NCBI GenBank assembly: GCA_017509255.1
Contig: JAFWQA010000041.1
Coordinates: forward strand, 1 to 33,009
Source: Clostridia bacterium
Lineage (GTDB): Bacteria; Bacillota; Clostridia; Christensenellales; Aristaeellaceae
Reading direction: 5' to 3'
DNA length: 33,009 nt
Below are positions 15,890-26,160 of the stretch, one piece after another. Position 1 is the first letter of the stretch. The number at the start of each line of letters is the position of its first letter. A program made the translations under genes and the position numbers. The notes beneath the pieces are model-generated. The model saw only the letters and a list, made by a program, of their open reading frames with translations, was not told the DNA's origin and ran no database searches.

Positions 15890-17437
15890 TCAGTCCTCCT
15901 CATAGGTCATTCCGGCCGGGTCGGGCGTCAGATACGGCGTTGCCGTCGGCTCGAGTGTCGGCGTCGGCGTCGGCGTGGGATCCGTCCTGTGACTGATCGG
16001 CTGGAAAACATAGTTGGTGGTATCGGGCGTCGGCGAGGGCGTCGGCGTCGGGGTGGGCGACGGCGTCGGGGTCGGCGAGGGCGTCGGCGTGGGCGAGGGC
16101 GTCGGGGTCGGAGTGGCGTACGGATCGTTCGTCTCCTGTGAATCAAACAGGGAGTTCGCGATCTCCGGCACCACCGGCGGGACAAAGGTGGGGACCAGCG
16201 TCACGTAAGGAATATCGGAGCTGCCGTTCTCCCGCCCCTCAATGGGTTCGGGGTACGGTTCATAACGGAGCACGATGACGTTTTCCAGATGGGAGAAGTC
16301 CGCCAGCGGCTCCACGACAATATACTGCTTGTTGGCTTCCATGCCGCGGGTGCTTTCCCGGACGGTGCCGATCGGGATCCCCTTGGGGAAGCTCATGCCG
16401 ACGCCGCTGGTGATCACGATATCACCGGGGCGGGGCAGACTGTCATCGGAAAGGTAGTACATGCGGCACACGGGGGTGTCTGTCCCGTCTGTGCCCAGCG
16501 TGCCGCGGACGGTCCCCGAGTCACGGGAGGATTTGATGAGCGCGGCGATGGAAGCCTCGGAGTCGATAATGGTCCGCACAACGGACAGGTTGGATTCCAC
16601 CTTTTCGGTATAGCCGATCAGCGCGCCGTCAAAGACAACGGCCATGAACTGCTTGATCCCGTCGCTGGCGCCCTTGTTGATGGTGAAGGTGGAGAAATAG
16701 TTGCCGTCCGTTCTCCGGGTGATACGGCAGACGATCGGCTCCATGAGCTGATTTGCCCTGACGTCCTCAGACAGATCCTTATACTGGCCGAGCTCCGTCA
16801 GCAGCTCATCCGCCAGCATGGCCTGATAGGTCAGGCGCTCGTTCTCCGCGCGGAGCTTGTTGTATTCCTCTTCGATATTGGCCCGCAGCTTGAGAGTGCG
16901 CGCATAGCCGGAAATGCTCTCCATGATCCCGGAAAAGAGCTCCTGGACGGGGCTGACGATCCGCCCGATCACCGTTTCCGGTACACCGAGCCCGGGCACG
17001 GTCGGAATGATGCGGTGGAAGATATAGCTTGCCACGACCAGGATCAGGAGCACCGTCACCATCACCAGGGCGATGATCCGGAGAACCGGGTGCCTTCTTT
17101 CCGGCCTTCTTTTCCGGCCGGACTCCTCATCGTCATTCAGCAGGGTGCCGGTCGTCTGCACCCGGTTCCTGAAACGCCGGAAGGCGGCAGCGGAATCTTT
17201 CCTTTCCGCGTTTTCGCTCTCTTTGAAGCTGTCCGGCGTGAAATCGTCCACGGACACATGCTGCGGATCGGGCTGCCGCTTGCCCTGGAGCTTGCGGAGG
17301 GCCTCCTCCGGCGTGTCCGATCCCTGCTGCGCGGAAGCTCCCGCGCCCTGATCCGGATCGTCATAGATAAAATCGTCTGTAACTGCCGGGCGGTCATTTT
17401 TGTCCCTGTCCCGGTTTCCCCATCTGAACTTGGCCAT
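15890..17437 (-). CDS. mreC: rod shape-determining protein MreC with extended ends
   Basis: MreC is the extracellular scaffold that activates PBP2-RodA. The 515-residue protein is much longer than usual (about 280-370). Residues 1-115 are a charged, disordered cytoplasmic extension. The membrane anchor is about 118-140, a coiled coil follows (about 183-220), and the MreC beta-domains run to about 395 (NKGASDGIKQFMAVV, ITSGVGMSFPKGIPIGTV). The C-terminal 120 residues are low-complexity, with TPTPSPTP repeats at about 442-473 and a second Pro-Thr block at about 485-497. The start has GGAGGTGAGCTCCCGTA in front of the ATG. The core assignment is firm; the role of the extensions is unknown. Confidence 0.95.
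   Translation of the reverse strand: MAKFRWGNRDRDKNDRPAVTDDFIYDDPDQGAGASAQQGSDTPEEALRKLQGKRQPDPQHVSVDDFTPDSFKESENAERKDSAAAFRRFRNRVQTTGTLLNDDEESGRKRRPERRHPVLRIIALVMVTVLLILVVASYIFHRIIPTVPGLGVPETVIGRIVSPVQELFSGIMESISGYARTLKLRANIEEEYNKLRAENERLTYQAMLADELLTELGQYKDLSEDVRANQLMEPIVCRITRRTDGNYFSTFTINKGASDGIKQFMAVVFDGALIGYTEKVESNLSVVRTIIDSEASIAALIKSSRDSGTVRGTLGTDGTDTPVCRMYYLSDDSLPRPGDIVITSGVGMSFPKGIPIGTVRESTRGMEANKQYIVVEPLADFSHLENVIVLRYEPYPEPIEGRENGSSDIPYVTLVPTFVPPVVPEIANSLFDSQETNDPYATPTPTPSPTPTPSPTPTPSPTPTPTPSPTPDTTNYVFQPISHRTDPTPTPTPTLEPTATPYLTPDPAGMTYEED
15955..16112. repeat. GC-rich tandem hexamer-like repeat inside mreC
   Basis: On the plus strand the DNA repeats units such as GGCGTCGGCGAGGGCGTC, mainly over 16023-16112 with a smaller block near 15955-15985. 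It encodes the Thr-Pro/Ser-Pro tail of MreC on the minus strand. Repeats of this kind can vary in copy number by slippage. Confidence 0.85.
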
Positions 17438-17474
17438 TACGGGAGCTCACCTCCTTTACGAAAAGGGTTTCGGA

Positions 17475-18494
17475 TCATTCCTGATCCCTTTTATCCGCCG
17501 GCATGACCAGCTGCATATTTTCCGTCAGATATCCGATGCCGAGGATACAGCAGTCCCCGGGGTCTCTGGCCAGCAGGACCGGGATATCCAGATATTCCGA
17601 AATATACCGGTCCAGCGCGAAGAGCATGCTGCCCGAACCCGTCAGGTGGATGCCGCTCCGCATGATATCGGCGGAGAGTTCCGGCGGCGTACGCTCCAGC
17701 ACCCAGCGGATGGCCTTCAGGATCCCCTCGCAGGGCTCGCGAAGCGCCTCGTAGGCCTGCTCTGAGCTGAACTGGACGGTCCCGGCGGAGGTGTTCAGCT
17801 GGTTGATGCCCCGGACAAGGATCGTGCGGGGCTCCTCCAGCGGGATGGCGGTCGCCAGGTCCTTTTTGACGTTCTCCGCGGTCTGCGGGCCGACGACGAT
17901 ATTGCATTCCTTTCTCAGGAAGGTCATCAGCGCCGCATCCATCCGGTCGCCCCCGATCGGCACGCTGTGGCTGACGACCATGCCGCCGAGAGAGATGACC
18001 GCTACGTCTGTCGTTCCCGCGCCGATATCCACGACCATGTTTCCGACGGGATCGTAAACGGGAAGGCCCGTGCCGATGGCTCCGGCAAAGGGCTTCTCAA
18101 TGAGAAAAACGTGCTTCGCGCCGGCGATGCGCACCGCTTCCGTCAGCGCCTTCCGATTCACGTCATCCATTCCGCATGGAACGGATACGATGGCCTTCGG
18201 CCTGGACAGGTAGCTGATGCCGATGGCCTTACGGATGAAATACTTGATCATCAGCTCCGTCATGTCAAAATCGGACACCATGCCGTTTTTGATGGGATTG
18301 ACGGCCATCAGCTTATCCGGGCTCCGCCCGTAGAGAAACTTCGCCTCGTCGCCCACCGCGCGGACGGTGTGCCGGCTGTCCCTCTCCACCACGACCAGAG
18401 TCGGTTCGGATACGACAATACCCCGCCCGCGTACATACACGGCGGTATTCGATGTTCCCAGATCGATCCCGATATCGGGAGCCAGTATCGGCAT
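17475..18494 (-). CDS. mreB: actin-like cell shape protein MreB
   Basis: MreB forms membrane-bound filaments that guide the Rod complex. The 339-residue protein has the actin-fold nucleotide motifs: phosphate 1 DIGIDLGTSNTAVYV (7-21), phosphate 2 VVDIGAGTTDVAVISLGG, and an adenosine motif LTGSGSMLFALDRYI. Length matches the family. It follows maf by 27 bp and precedes mreC by 37 bp. Only one mreB-type gene is present in this window; whether it serves as MreB or Mbl cannot be told. Confidence 0.95.
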   Translation of the reverse strand: MPILAPDIGIDLGTSNTAVYVRGRGIVVSEPTLVVVERDSRHTVRAVGDEAKFLYGRSPDKLMAVNPIKNGMVSDFDMTELMIKYFIRKAIGISYLSRPKAIVSVPCGMDDVNRKALTEAVRIAGAKHVFLIEKPFAGAIGTGLPVYDPVGNMVVDIGAGTTDVAVISLGGMVVSHSVPIGGDRMDAALMTFLRKECNIVVGPQTAENVKKDLATAIPLEEPRTILVRGINQLNTSAGTVQFSSEQAYEALREPCEGILKAIRWVLERTPPELSADIMRSGIHLTGSGSMLFALDRYISEYLDIPVLLARDPGDCCILGIGYLTENMQLVMPADKRDQE

Positions 18495-18521
18495 AAAGTC
18501 ACTCCATCTCCGAAAAAGGAA

Positions 18522-19088
18522 TTAAAACGCGTAGCCCGCTTTTTTCAGAAGCAGGTATACGACATGAAGGGGCAGGCCGATGACCCCGGAGGGGCATCCG
18601 CTCATGCCGGAGATCCACAGGGCGGCGCCGCCCTGGATCGCGTAGCTGCCGGCCTTGTCCATCGGCTCTCCCGACGCGACGTACCCCCGGATCTCATCCT
18701 CACTCATATCCCCGAAGGTCACGTCAGCCGTGTCGACCAGCGTGAAGGCTTCGCCCGAAGGACCGACCACGGTGACGCCGGTGTGGACCTGGTGGGTCCT
18801 GCCGGCCAGCAGCCGGAGCATACGGCAGGCGTCCTCCTCACCGTGAGGCTTGCCCAGCGCACGGCCGTCCACAGCGACCAGCGTGTCCGCCGCGACGATG
18901 AAACGGCCCGGATGCAGGCGCGCGGCCGCAAGGGCTTTTCTCCGGCTGAGCTCTTCCACGGCGGAGGCGGCCGGGAGATCGCAGCTTTCATCCACGTCGG
19001 GCGCGTCCACCTCAAAGGGGATGCCGACCCGCGTGAGCAGCTCCCGTCTGCGGGGGGAGGAAGAAGCAAGGATCACGGTCTCTCTCAC
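18522..19088 (-). CDS. maf: Maf-type nucleoside triphosphate pyrophosphatase
   Basis: Maf proteins hydrolyse non-canonical or pyrimidine nucleoside triphosphates to monophosphates, cleaning the pool or affecting septum formation. The 188-residue protein starts MRETVILASSSPRRRELL with the family SSSPRR loop (9-14). It continues with VAADTLVAVDGRALGKP and EPMDKAGSYAIQG. I choose the GTG at 19088 because GGAGG lies 8 nt upstream; the earlier in-frame GTG at 19097 touches that site. It is first in the maf-mre-mrdA-minD-rodA operon, a placement common in Firmicutes. Confidence 0.95.
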   Translation of the reverse strand: MRETVILASSSPRRRELLTRVGIPFEVDAPDVDESCDLPAASAVEELSRRKALAAARLHPGRFIVAADTLVAVDGRALGKPHGEEDACRMLRLLAGRTHQVHTGVTVVGPSGEAFTLVDTADVTFGDMSEDEIRGYVASGEPMDKAGSYAIQGGAALWISGMSGCPSGVIGLPLHVVYLLLKKAGYAF

Positions 19089-19123
19089 CGAGGACACCTC
19101 CGGAGAAAATTCTGAACCAGTCT

Positions 19124-19152
19124 ATTATAACATAGAAAGTCAAACATGAAAA
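19124..19152 (-). promoter_or_regulatory. promoter of the maf-mre-rodA operon
   Basis: On the minus strand TTTTCA (19152-19147) and a perfect TATAAT (19129-19124) are 17 bp apart. TG one base before the -10 makes it an extended -10 element. Transcription would start near 19117, about 29 bp before the maf start. Confidence 0.75.
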
Positions 19153-19155
19153 TGA

Positions 19156-19179
19156 CTGCCGCAATTTCGCCCGCGGCAG
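19156..19179. repeat. 7-bp inverted repeat in the divergent maf/wecB region
   Basis: CTGCCGC (19156-19162) and GCGGCAG (19173-19179) flank 10 nt, just outside the -35 of the maf promoter. The whole 19089-19354 gap holds two divergent promoters, this repeat, and a roughly 100-nt wecB leader in which I see no known riboswitch. Confidence 0.4.
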
Positions 19180-19209
19180 CCCGGGATCCGCGAAAAGGAA
19201 GGCGGGAGG

Positions 19210-19239
19210 TGGACAGAAGGCGGGCATCGGGGATATAAT
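19210..19239 (+). promoter_or_regulatory. promoter of the wecB-HAD operon
   Basis: TGGACA (19210-19215) and TATAAT (19234-19239) are 18 bp apart. Transcription would start near 19246, leaving an untranslated leader of about 108 nt. Confidence 0.75.
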
Positions 19240-19354
19240 AAAAAAGTGAAAAAGAGCGGGGTCCGGTGTGAAATTTTTGTGAAAAGATCTCCGGCGGCTC
19301 TGCCGACCGCGGCGCTGTGCATCATAAACATTCCGATCGGAAAGGATAATGATT

Positions 19355-20473
19355 ATGAAGAAGATCATGCTGGTTTTCGGGACGAGGCCTGAAGCCATCA
19401 AGATGTGTCCCCTGGTGAACGAGCTGAAGACCCGGAAGGGACTGGAAACCGTGGTCTGCGTGACGGGGCAGCACCGCCAGATGCTTGACCAGGTGCTGGA
19501 GGCCTTTCACGTGACGCCGGACTACGACCTGTCCATCATGAAGGAGAAGCAGACGCTTTTCGACATCACCGGGGCGATCCTGGAAAAGCTGCGCGCGGTG
19601 CTGGAGGAGGTCAGGCCCGATACGGTGCTGGTGCACGGGGACACGAGCACCGCCTTTGTGACGGCGCTGGCGTGCTTCTATCTGCAGATCCCCGTGGGCC
19701 ACGTGGAGGCGGGGCTGAGGACCTACAACATCTACAGCCCGTATCCGGAGGAGTTCAACCGGCAGGCGGTGGGGCTGATCGCCCGGTATCATTTCGCTCC
19801 GACCGGGCTGGCGGCGGAGCACCTGATCCGGGAGGGAAAGGATCCCTCCACGATCTACATCACCGGCAATACGGTGATCGACGCGATGCGGCATACGGTG
19901 AAGGACAGCTATACCCACCCGGAGCTGGACTGGGTCGGAGACGGGAAGCTGATCTTTATCACGGCGCACCGGCGGGAAAACCTGGGTGAACCGATGCATC
20001 ACATGTTCCGCGCGATCCGCCGGGTGCTGGAGGAGCATCCGGACTGCAAGGCGGTGTATCCGATCCACATGAATCCGGCGGTGAGAAAGGCCGCGGAGGA
20101 GGAGCTGAGCGGCTGCGACCGGATCCGCATCATCGAACCCATCGACGTGATGGACTGCCACAACTTTGAGGCCAGATGCTATCTCTGCCTGACGGATTCG
20201 GGCGGTATCCAGGAGGAATGCCCGAGCTACGGCAGGCCGGTGCTGGTGATGCGGGACACCACGGAGCGCCCGGAGGGCGTCGCCGCCGGGACGCTGCGCC
20301 TGGTGGGCACGGAGGAGGAAACGATCTACCGGAACTTTACGGAGCTGCTGGAGGATCCGGAGGCCTACCGCGCGATGAGCCACGCGTGCAATCCCTACGG
20401 CGACGGAAGGGCCTGCGCGAGGATCGCGGATATCCTGGAAACCGGGAAGTATGAGCCCTGGACGGCGGGCTGA
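19355..20473 (+). CDS. wecB: UDP-N-acetylglucosamine 2-epimerase (non-hydrolysing)
   Basis: This enzyme interconverts UDP-GlcNAc and UDP-ManNAc in the cytosol, feeding teichoic-acid linkage units or capsule. The 372-residue protein is full length. It shows LVFGTRPEAIKM, VHGDTST (D96), GHVEAGLRT (E118), PEEFNRQ (E132/E133), ITAHRRENLG (H205), DSGGIQEE and TTERPEG. The ATG at 19355 sits 9 nt after AAAGG; the ATG at 19349 is too close. It is followed 19 bp later by a HAD phosphatase. No other teichoic-acid genes are in view. Confidence 0.96.
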   Translation: MKKIMLVFGTRPEAIKMCPLVNELKTRKGLETVVCVTGQHRQMLDQVLEAFHVTPDYDLSIMKEKQTLFDITGAILEKLRAVLEEVRPDTVLVHGDTSTAFVTALACFYLQIPVGHVEAGLRTYNIYSPYPEEFNRQAVGLIARYHFAPTGLAAEHLIREGKDPSTIYITGNTVIDAMRHTVKDSYTHPELDWVGDGKLIFITAHRRENLGEPMHHMFRAIRRVLEEHPDCKAVYPIHMNPAVRKAAEEELSGCDRIRIIEPIDVMDCHNFEARCYLCLTDSGGIQEECPSYGRPVLVMRDTTERPEGVAAGTLRLVGTEEETIYRNFTELLEDPEAYRAMSHACNPYGDGRACARIADILETGKYEPWTAG

Positions 20474-20492
20474 AAACCAAAACGGGGGAGAG

Positions 20493-21356
20493 ATGAGTGT
20501 GAGCGCGGAGATGCGGCCGGTGATCGCCCTGATGTATGACTTTGACAAAACGCTCTGCACCAAGGATATGCAGGAGTACACATTCATCCCCAACGTGGGG
20601 CTGACGCCGGAGGAATTCTGGGCGGAGGCGGGAGAGCTGTCCGCCGGGAAAAAGATGGACCCGGTGCTGGCGTATATGTACCTGATGCGGGAGAAGGCGC
20701 ACGCGGCGAAGATCCCGGTGAAGCGGGAGGCCTTTGTGAGGCTGGGGCGCGATCTGGAGTTTTTTCCCGGAGTGGAAAGCTGGTTCGAAAGGATCAACCG
20801 CTTCGGAGAAGAGCTCGGGGTGACGACGGAGCATTACATCATTTCCTCCGGGCTGAGGGAGATCATAGAGGGCTCGAGCATTTACGGCGCCTTCCGGGAC
20901 GTGTTCGCCTGCGAATTCCTGTATGACGAAAACGACACCGTGTGCTGGCCGAAAAACGCCGTGAACTACACGACGAAGACCCAGTTCCTTTTCCGGATCA
21001 ACAAGGGCGTGCTGGACATCGACAATGACGCGGACCTGAACCGCTATACGCCGGAGGATGACCGGAGGGTCCCCTTCCGCAGCATGATCTATATCGGGGA
21101 CGGCCTGACGGACGTGCCCTGCATGAAGCTGGTGAAGGTGAACGGCGGATATTCCGTGGCGGTGTATCCGGAAGGGAAAAGGGACAAGGTGAAGGAGCTG
21201 CTGGCCGGCGACCGGGTGAACCTGATCGAGCCGGCGGATTATTCCGAGGGAAGCGGGCTGGAGCTGGCCGTGAAGGACATGATGCGGAAAATGGCCGCGG
21301 CGGACGCGCTGTACCGCCGGACCCGCGAGCAGCTCGGAAAAATCAGGGACGAATAA
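20493..21356 (+). CDS. HAD-superfamily phosphatase, PSP/HAD-IB-like
   Basis: This is a predicted phosphomonoesterase of 287 residues. Motif I is MYDFDKTLC (nucleophile D16 and acid D18). A later SSGL provides the motif II Ser, and GDGLTDVP (D203, D207) is motif IV. A helical cap lies between motif I and II, and there is no signal or membrane segment. Start is uncertain: ATG 20493 is only 2 nt from GGAG, while GTG 20499 has 8-nt spacing. It is co-transcribed with wecB and ends before a strong terminator. The substrate is unknown; the operon suggests a sugar phosphate or wall precursor, which is inference only. Confidence 0.85.
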   Translation: MSVSAEMRPVIALMYDFDKTLCTKDMQEYTFIPNVGLTPEEFWAEAGELSAGKKMDPVLAYMYLMREKAHAAKIPVKREAFVRLGRDLEFFPGVESWFERINRFGEELGVTTEHYIISSGLREIIEGSSIYGAFRDVFACEFLYDENDTVCWPKNAVNYTTKTQFLFRINKGVLDIDNDADLNRYTPEDDRRVPFRSMIYIGDGLTDVPCMKLVKVNGGYSVAVYPEGKRDKVKELLAGDRVNLIEPADYSEGSGLELAVKDMMRKMAAADALYRRTREQLGKIRDE

Positions 21357-21369
21357 GGGCAGAAGGACG

Positions 21370-21405
21370 GAGGACCTCTTTCGGGCGGAAGAAGGTCCTC
21401 TTTTT
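21370..21405 (+). terminator. Rho-independent terminator of wecB-HAD
   Basis: GAGGACCT (21370-21377) pairs with AGGTCCTC (21393-21400). The stem extends through CTTTC/GGAAG with one bulge to a GGGC loop. Five Ts follow. Confidence 0.9.
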
Positions 21406-21427
21406 CTTTGCCCGGGGAGCATCAATC

Positions 21428-21457
21428 TTGACCCTGTCAGGGCTGTTGCTGTATAAT
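21428..21457 (+). promoter_or_regulatory. promoter of the UPF0237-UPF0210 unit
   Basis: TTGACC (21428-21433) and a perfect TATAAT (21452-21457) have an 18-bp spacer. The palindrome CCCTG-T-CAGGG (21432-21442) overlaps the -35 end and the spacer, an operator-like position. Confidence 0.85.
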
Positions 21458-21492
21458 AATCTGTATTTTTATGGAGTTTGTGAGGTACAGGC

Positions 21493-21765
21493 ATGAGAAA
21501 AGCGCTGATCAGTGTTACGGGACTGGATACGACAGGCATTATCGCCCGGGTGGCGACGAAGCTTTATGAGCTGAACATCAACATACTGGACATCAGCCAG
21601 ACGATCCTGAGCGGTTATTTCACCATGATGATGATCGTGGACCTGTCCGGCTCAAAGCTGGACTTTGACGGTGTGAACAAGGAACTCCAGCCGATCCGCG
21701 AGGAGCTGAAAATGGAGATCCATATTCAGCGCATGGACATCTTTGACGCAATGCACAGGATCTGA
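21493..21765 (+). CDS. UPF0237 family ACT-domain protein
   Basis: This 90-residue protein is a single ACT domain: [33 protein letters not shown] followed by the second strand pair. ACT domains bind amino acids or other small ligands and usually control a partner. The length and sequence match UPF0237, which is found next to UPF0210 genes in many Firmicutes and archaea. GAGGT precedes the ATG at 8 nt. The next gene starts 11 bp after the stop. The function is not established; a ligand-sensing partner of the next protein is the simplest idea. Confidence 0.92.
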   Translation: MRKALISVTGLDTTGIIARVATKLYELNINILDISQTILSGYFTMMMIVDLSGSKLDFDGVNKELQPIREELKMEIHIQRMDIFDAMHRI

Positions 21766-21776
21766 GGAGTAATAAC

Positions 21777-24406
<2,630 letters not shown>

Positions 24407-24421
24407 ACAGGAGAGAAAGAA

Positions 24422-24709
24422 ATGACAGGAAAGCAGAGAGCCGTGCTGCGCGGCATGGCAAATACCCTGGAGACCATTCTGTACATCGGCAAGGACGGGA
24501 TCGGGGAGAACACGATCCGCGAGGTGGAGGAGGCCCTGGAGGCCCGCGAACTGATCAAGGGCTGTGTACAGCAGGGCGCGCCGATCAGCGCGAAGGAAGC
24601 GCTGACCGAGTTGTGCGAGCGCACTCACGCGGAACCCATCCAGTTCATCGGCAGAAGGTTCGTGCTTTACAGGCCGAGCCGGCAGAATCCGAAAATCGTT
24701 GTGGAGTGA
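24422..24709 (+). CDS. yhbY: CRM-domain RNA-binding protein YhbY
   Basis: YhbY binds rRNA precursors and associates with pre-50S particles. The 95-residue protein is a single CRM domain: TGKQRAVLRGMANTL at the start, YIGKDGIGENTIREVEEAL in the middle, and the end FIGRRFVLYRPSR. It sits directly after obgE, a common ribosome-assembly pairing, and 6 bp before murC. Confidence 0.93.
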   Translation: MTGKQRAVLRGMANTLETILYIGKDGIGENTIREVEEALEARELIKGCVQQGAPISAKEALTELCERTHAEPIQFIGRRFVLYRPSRQNPKIVVE

Positions 24710-24715
24710 CGGGAT

Positions 24716-26113
24716 ATGGTTCATATCAGAGACTATCAGGGAAAGCGGATCCATCTGATCGGGATCGGCGGATCCAGCATGAGCGGGCTGGCGGCCATGC
24801 TGCTGGATAAGGGCTACCGGGTCTCCGGAAGCGACCGGGACAACGGGTACCTGATCGGAGACGTACGGGCAAAGGGCGCGGAGGTCTTTATCGGCCACCG
24901 GGCGGAGAACGTTCACGGCGCCGACCTGGTCGTGTATTCTGCGGCGGTCCCCGCGGAAAACCCGGAAAGACAGGAGGCGGACAGGCTCGGCATCCCGAGC
25001 ATGGAGCGCGCCTACCTGCTGGGTCAGCTGATGGACGGATATAACAAGGCGGTCGGGATCTGCGGGACGCACGGGAAAACCACCGTGACCTCCATGCTGA
25101 GCCAGATGCTGCTGGAAAACGGCATGGACCCCAGCATCCATATCGGCGGAGTGCTGGATGCCATCGGCGGCAGCGTACGGGTCGGGCACAGCGACATTTT
25201 TGTATCAGAGGCCTGTGAGTTCAACCGCAGCTTCCTGCACATGAACCCGACGGTGGCCGTGGTGACGAATATCGAAGAGGACCACCTGGACTGCTACAAG
25301 GATATTGAGGAGATCGAGGAGACCTTCGGGCAGTATCTGAGGCTGCTGCCGGAGGACGACGGGGTCGCCGTGGGCAACGGAGACGATCCCAGGGTCCGCC
25401 GACAGATCGAAAAGCTGAGCTGCGGCAAGGTCTTCTTCGGCATGGGAAAGGAAAACGACTGGTACCCGGAAAACCTGGAGGAGGACATCCGCGGATACGC
25501 GCGCTTTGACCTGGCCTGCCGGGGGAAGATCATCACCCATGTGCAGATGGGCGTGCCCGGCGACTTCAACGTGATGAACGCGCTGGCAGCGCTGGCAGCC
25601 GCGGATGTGATCGGGCTGCCGGCTGAAAAGGCAGCGGAAAGCCTGGAGCGCTTTATCGGCGCGCACAGGCGTTTTGAGCTGACGGACACAGTGGACGGCG
25701 TGGAGATCTTCCACGACTACGGACACAACCCGAAGGAAATGCAGAACGCGATCTCCATCGCGCGCAAACGCTGCCGGAACGGGAAACTGTGGGCGGTGAT
25801 GCAGCCCCACACCTTCAGCCGGGTCCGGACGCTTTTCAACGAATACCTGACCTGCACGGCGCTGGCGGACCACACGCTGGTGACGGACATCTGCGCCGCA
25901 AGGGAAAAGGATCCCGGCGACCTGAACAGCGGCATGCTGGTGGAGGGAATGCGGAAGAACGGCATCGACGCCGTTTGGACGCCAAGCTTTGACGACACCG
26001 AGAAGTATCTGCGGGAGCACTGGCAGAGCGGCGACCTGGTGATCACCATGGGCTGCGGGGACATCAACCTGCTGAACGCGCAGATCCACAGGCACGAGCT
26101 GGAAAAAAGATAA
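24716..26113 (+). CDS. murC: UDP-N-acetylmuramate--L-alanine ligase
   Basis: MurC adds L-alanine to UDP-MurNAc using ATP, the first peptide step of peptidoglycan precursors. The 465-residue protein is full length. It has a UDP-binding N-domain with HLIGIGGSSMSGLA, the ATP loop GTHGKTT (117-123, Lys121), SEACEFNRSFLHM and NIEEDHLDCY in the central domain, and a C-terminal ligase domain with HDYGHNPKEM. The ATG lies 6 bp after the yhbY stop, with GGAG in the yhbY end. Alanine racemase follows 47 bp later. Confidence 0.97.
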   Translation: MVHIRDYQGKRIHLIGIGGSSMSGLAAMLLDKGYRVSGSDRDNGYLIGDVRAKGAEVFIGHRAENVHGADLVVYSAAVPAENPERQEADRLGIPSMERAYLLGQLMDGYNKAVGICGTHGKTTVTSMLSQMLLENGMDPSIHIGGVLDAIGGSVRVGHSDIFVSEACEFNRSFLHMNPTVAVVTNIEEDHLDCYKDIEEIEETFGQYLRLLPEDDGVAVGNGDDPRVRRQIEKLSCGKVFFGMGKENDWYPENLEEDIRGYARFDLACRGKIITHVQMGVPGDFNVMNALAALAAADVIGLPAEKAAESLERFIGAHRRFELTDTVDGVEIFHDYGHNPKEMQNAISIARKRCRNGKLWAVMQPHTFSRVRTLFNEYLTCTALADHTLVTDICAAREKDPGDLNSGMLVEGMRKNGIDAVWTPSFDDTEKYLREHWQSGDLVITMGCGDINLLNAQIHRHELEKR

Positions 26114-26160
26114 AGCCGCGGCGAGAACAGCCGCTGTGACAGAAAGGTCTGAGGAAGGAT

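Noticed and set aside
12690-15905. A 1071-codon open frame on the plus strand opposite mrdA and mreD
   Set aside because: It mirrors GC-rich codons of two well-identified genes, has no recognisable domain and no plausible start signal.
16014-16112. Possible CRISPR-like or mobile repeat
   Set aside because: The repeats are contiguous, in frame within mreC, and encode a Thr-Pro tail; there are no spacers.
19124-19143. TTGACT as the -35 for the maf promoter
   Set aside because: It is only 8 bp from the TATAAT; TTTTCA at 17 bp with an extended -10 fits better.
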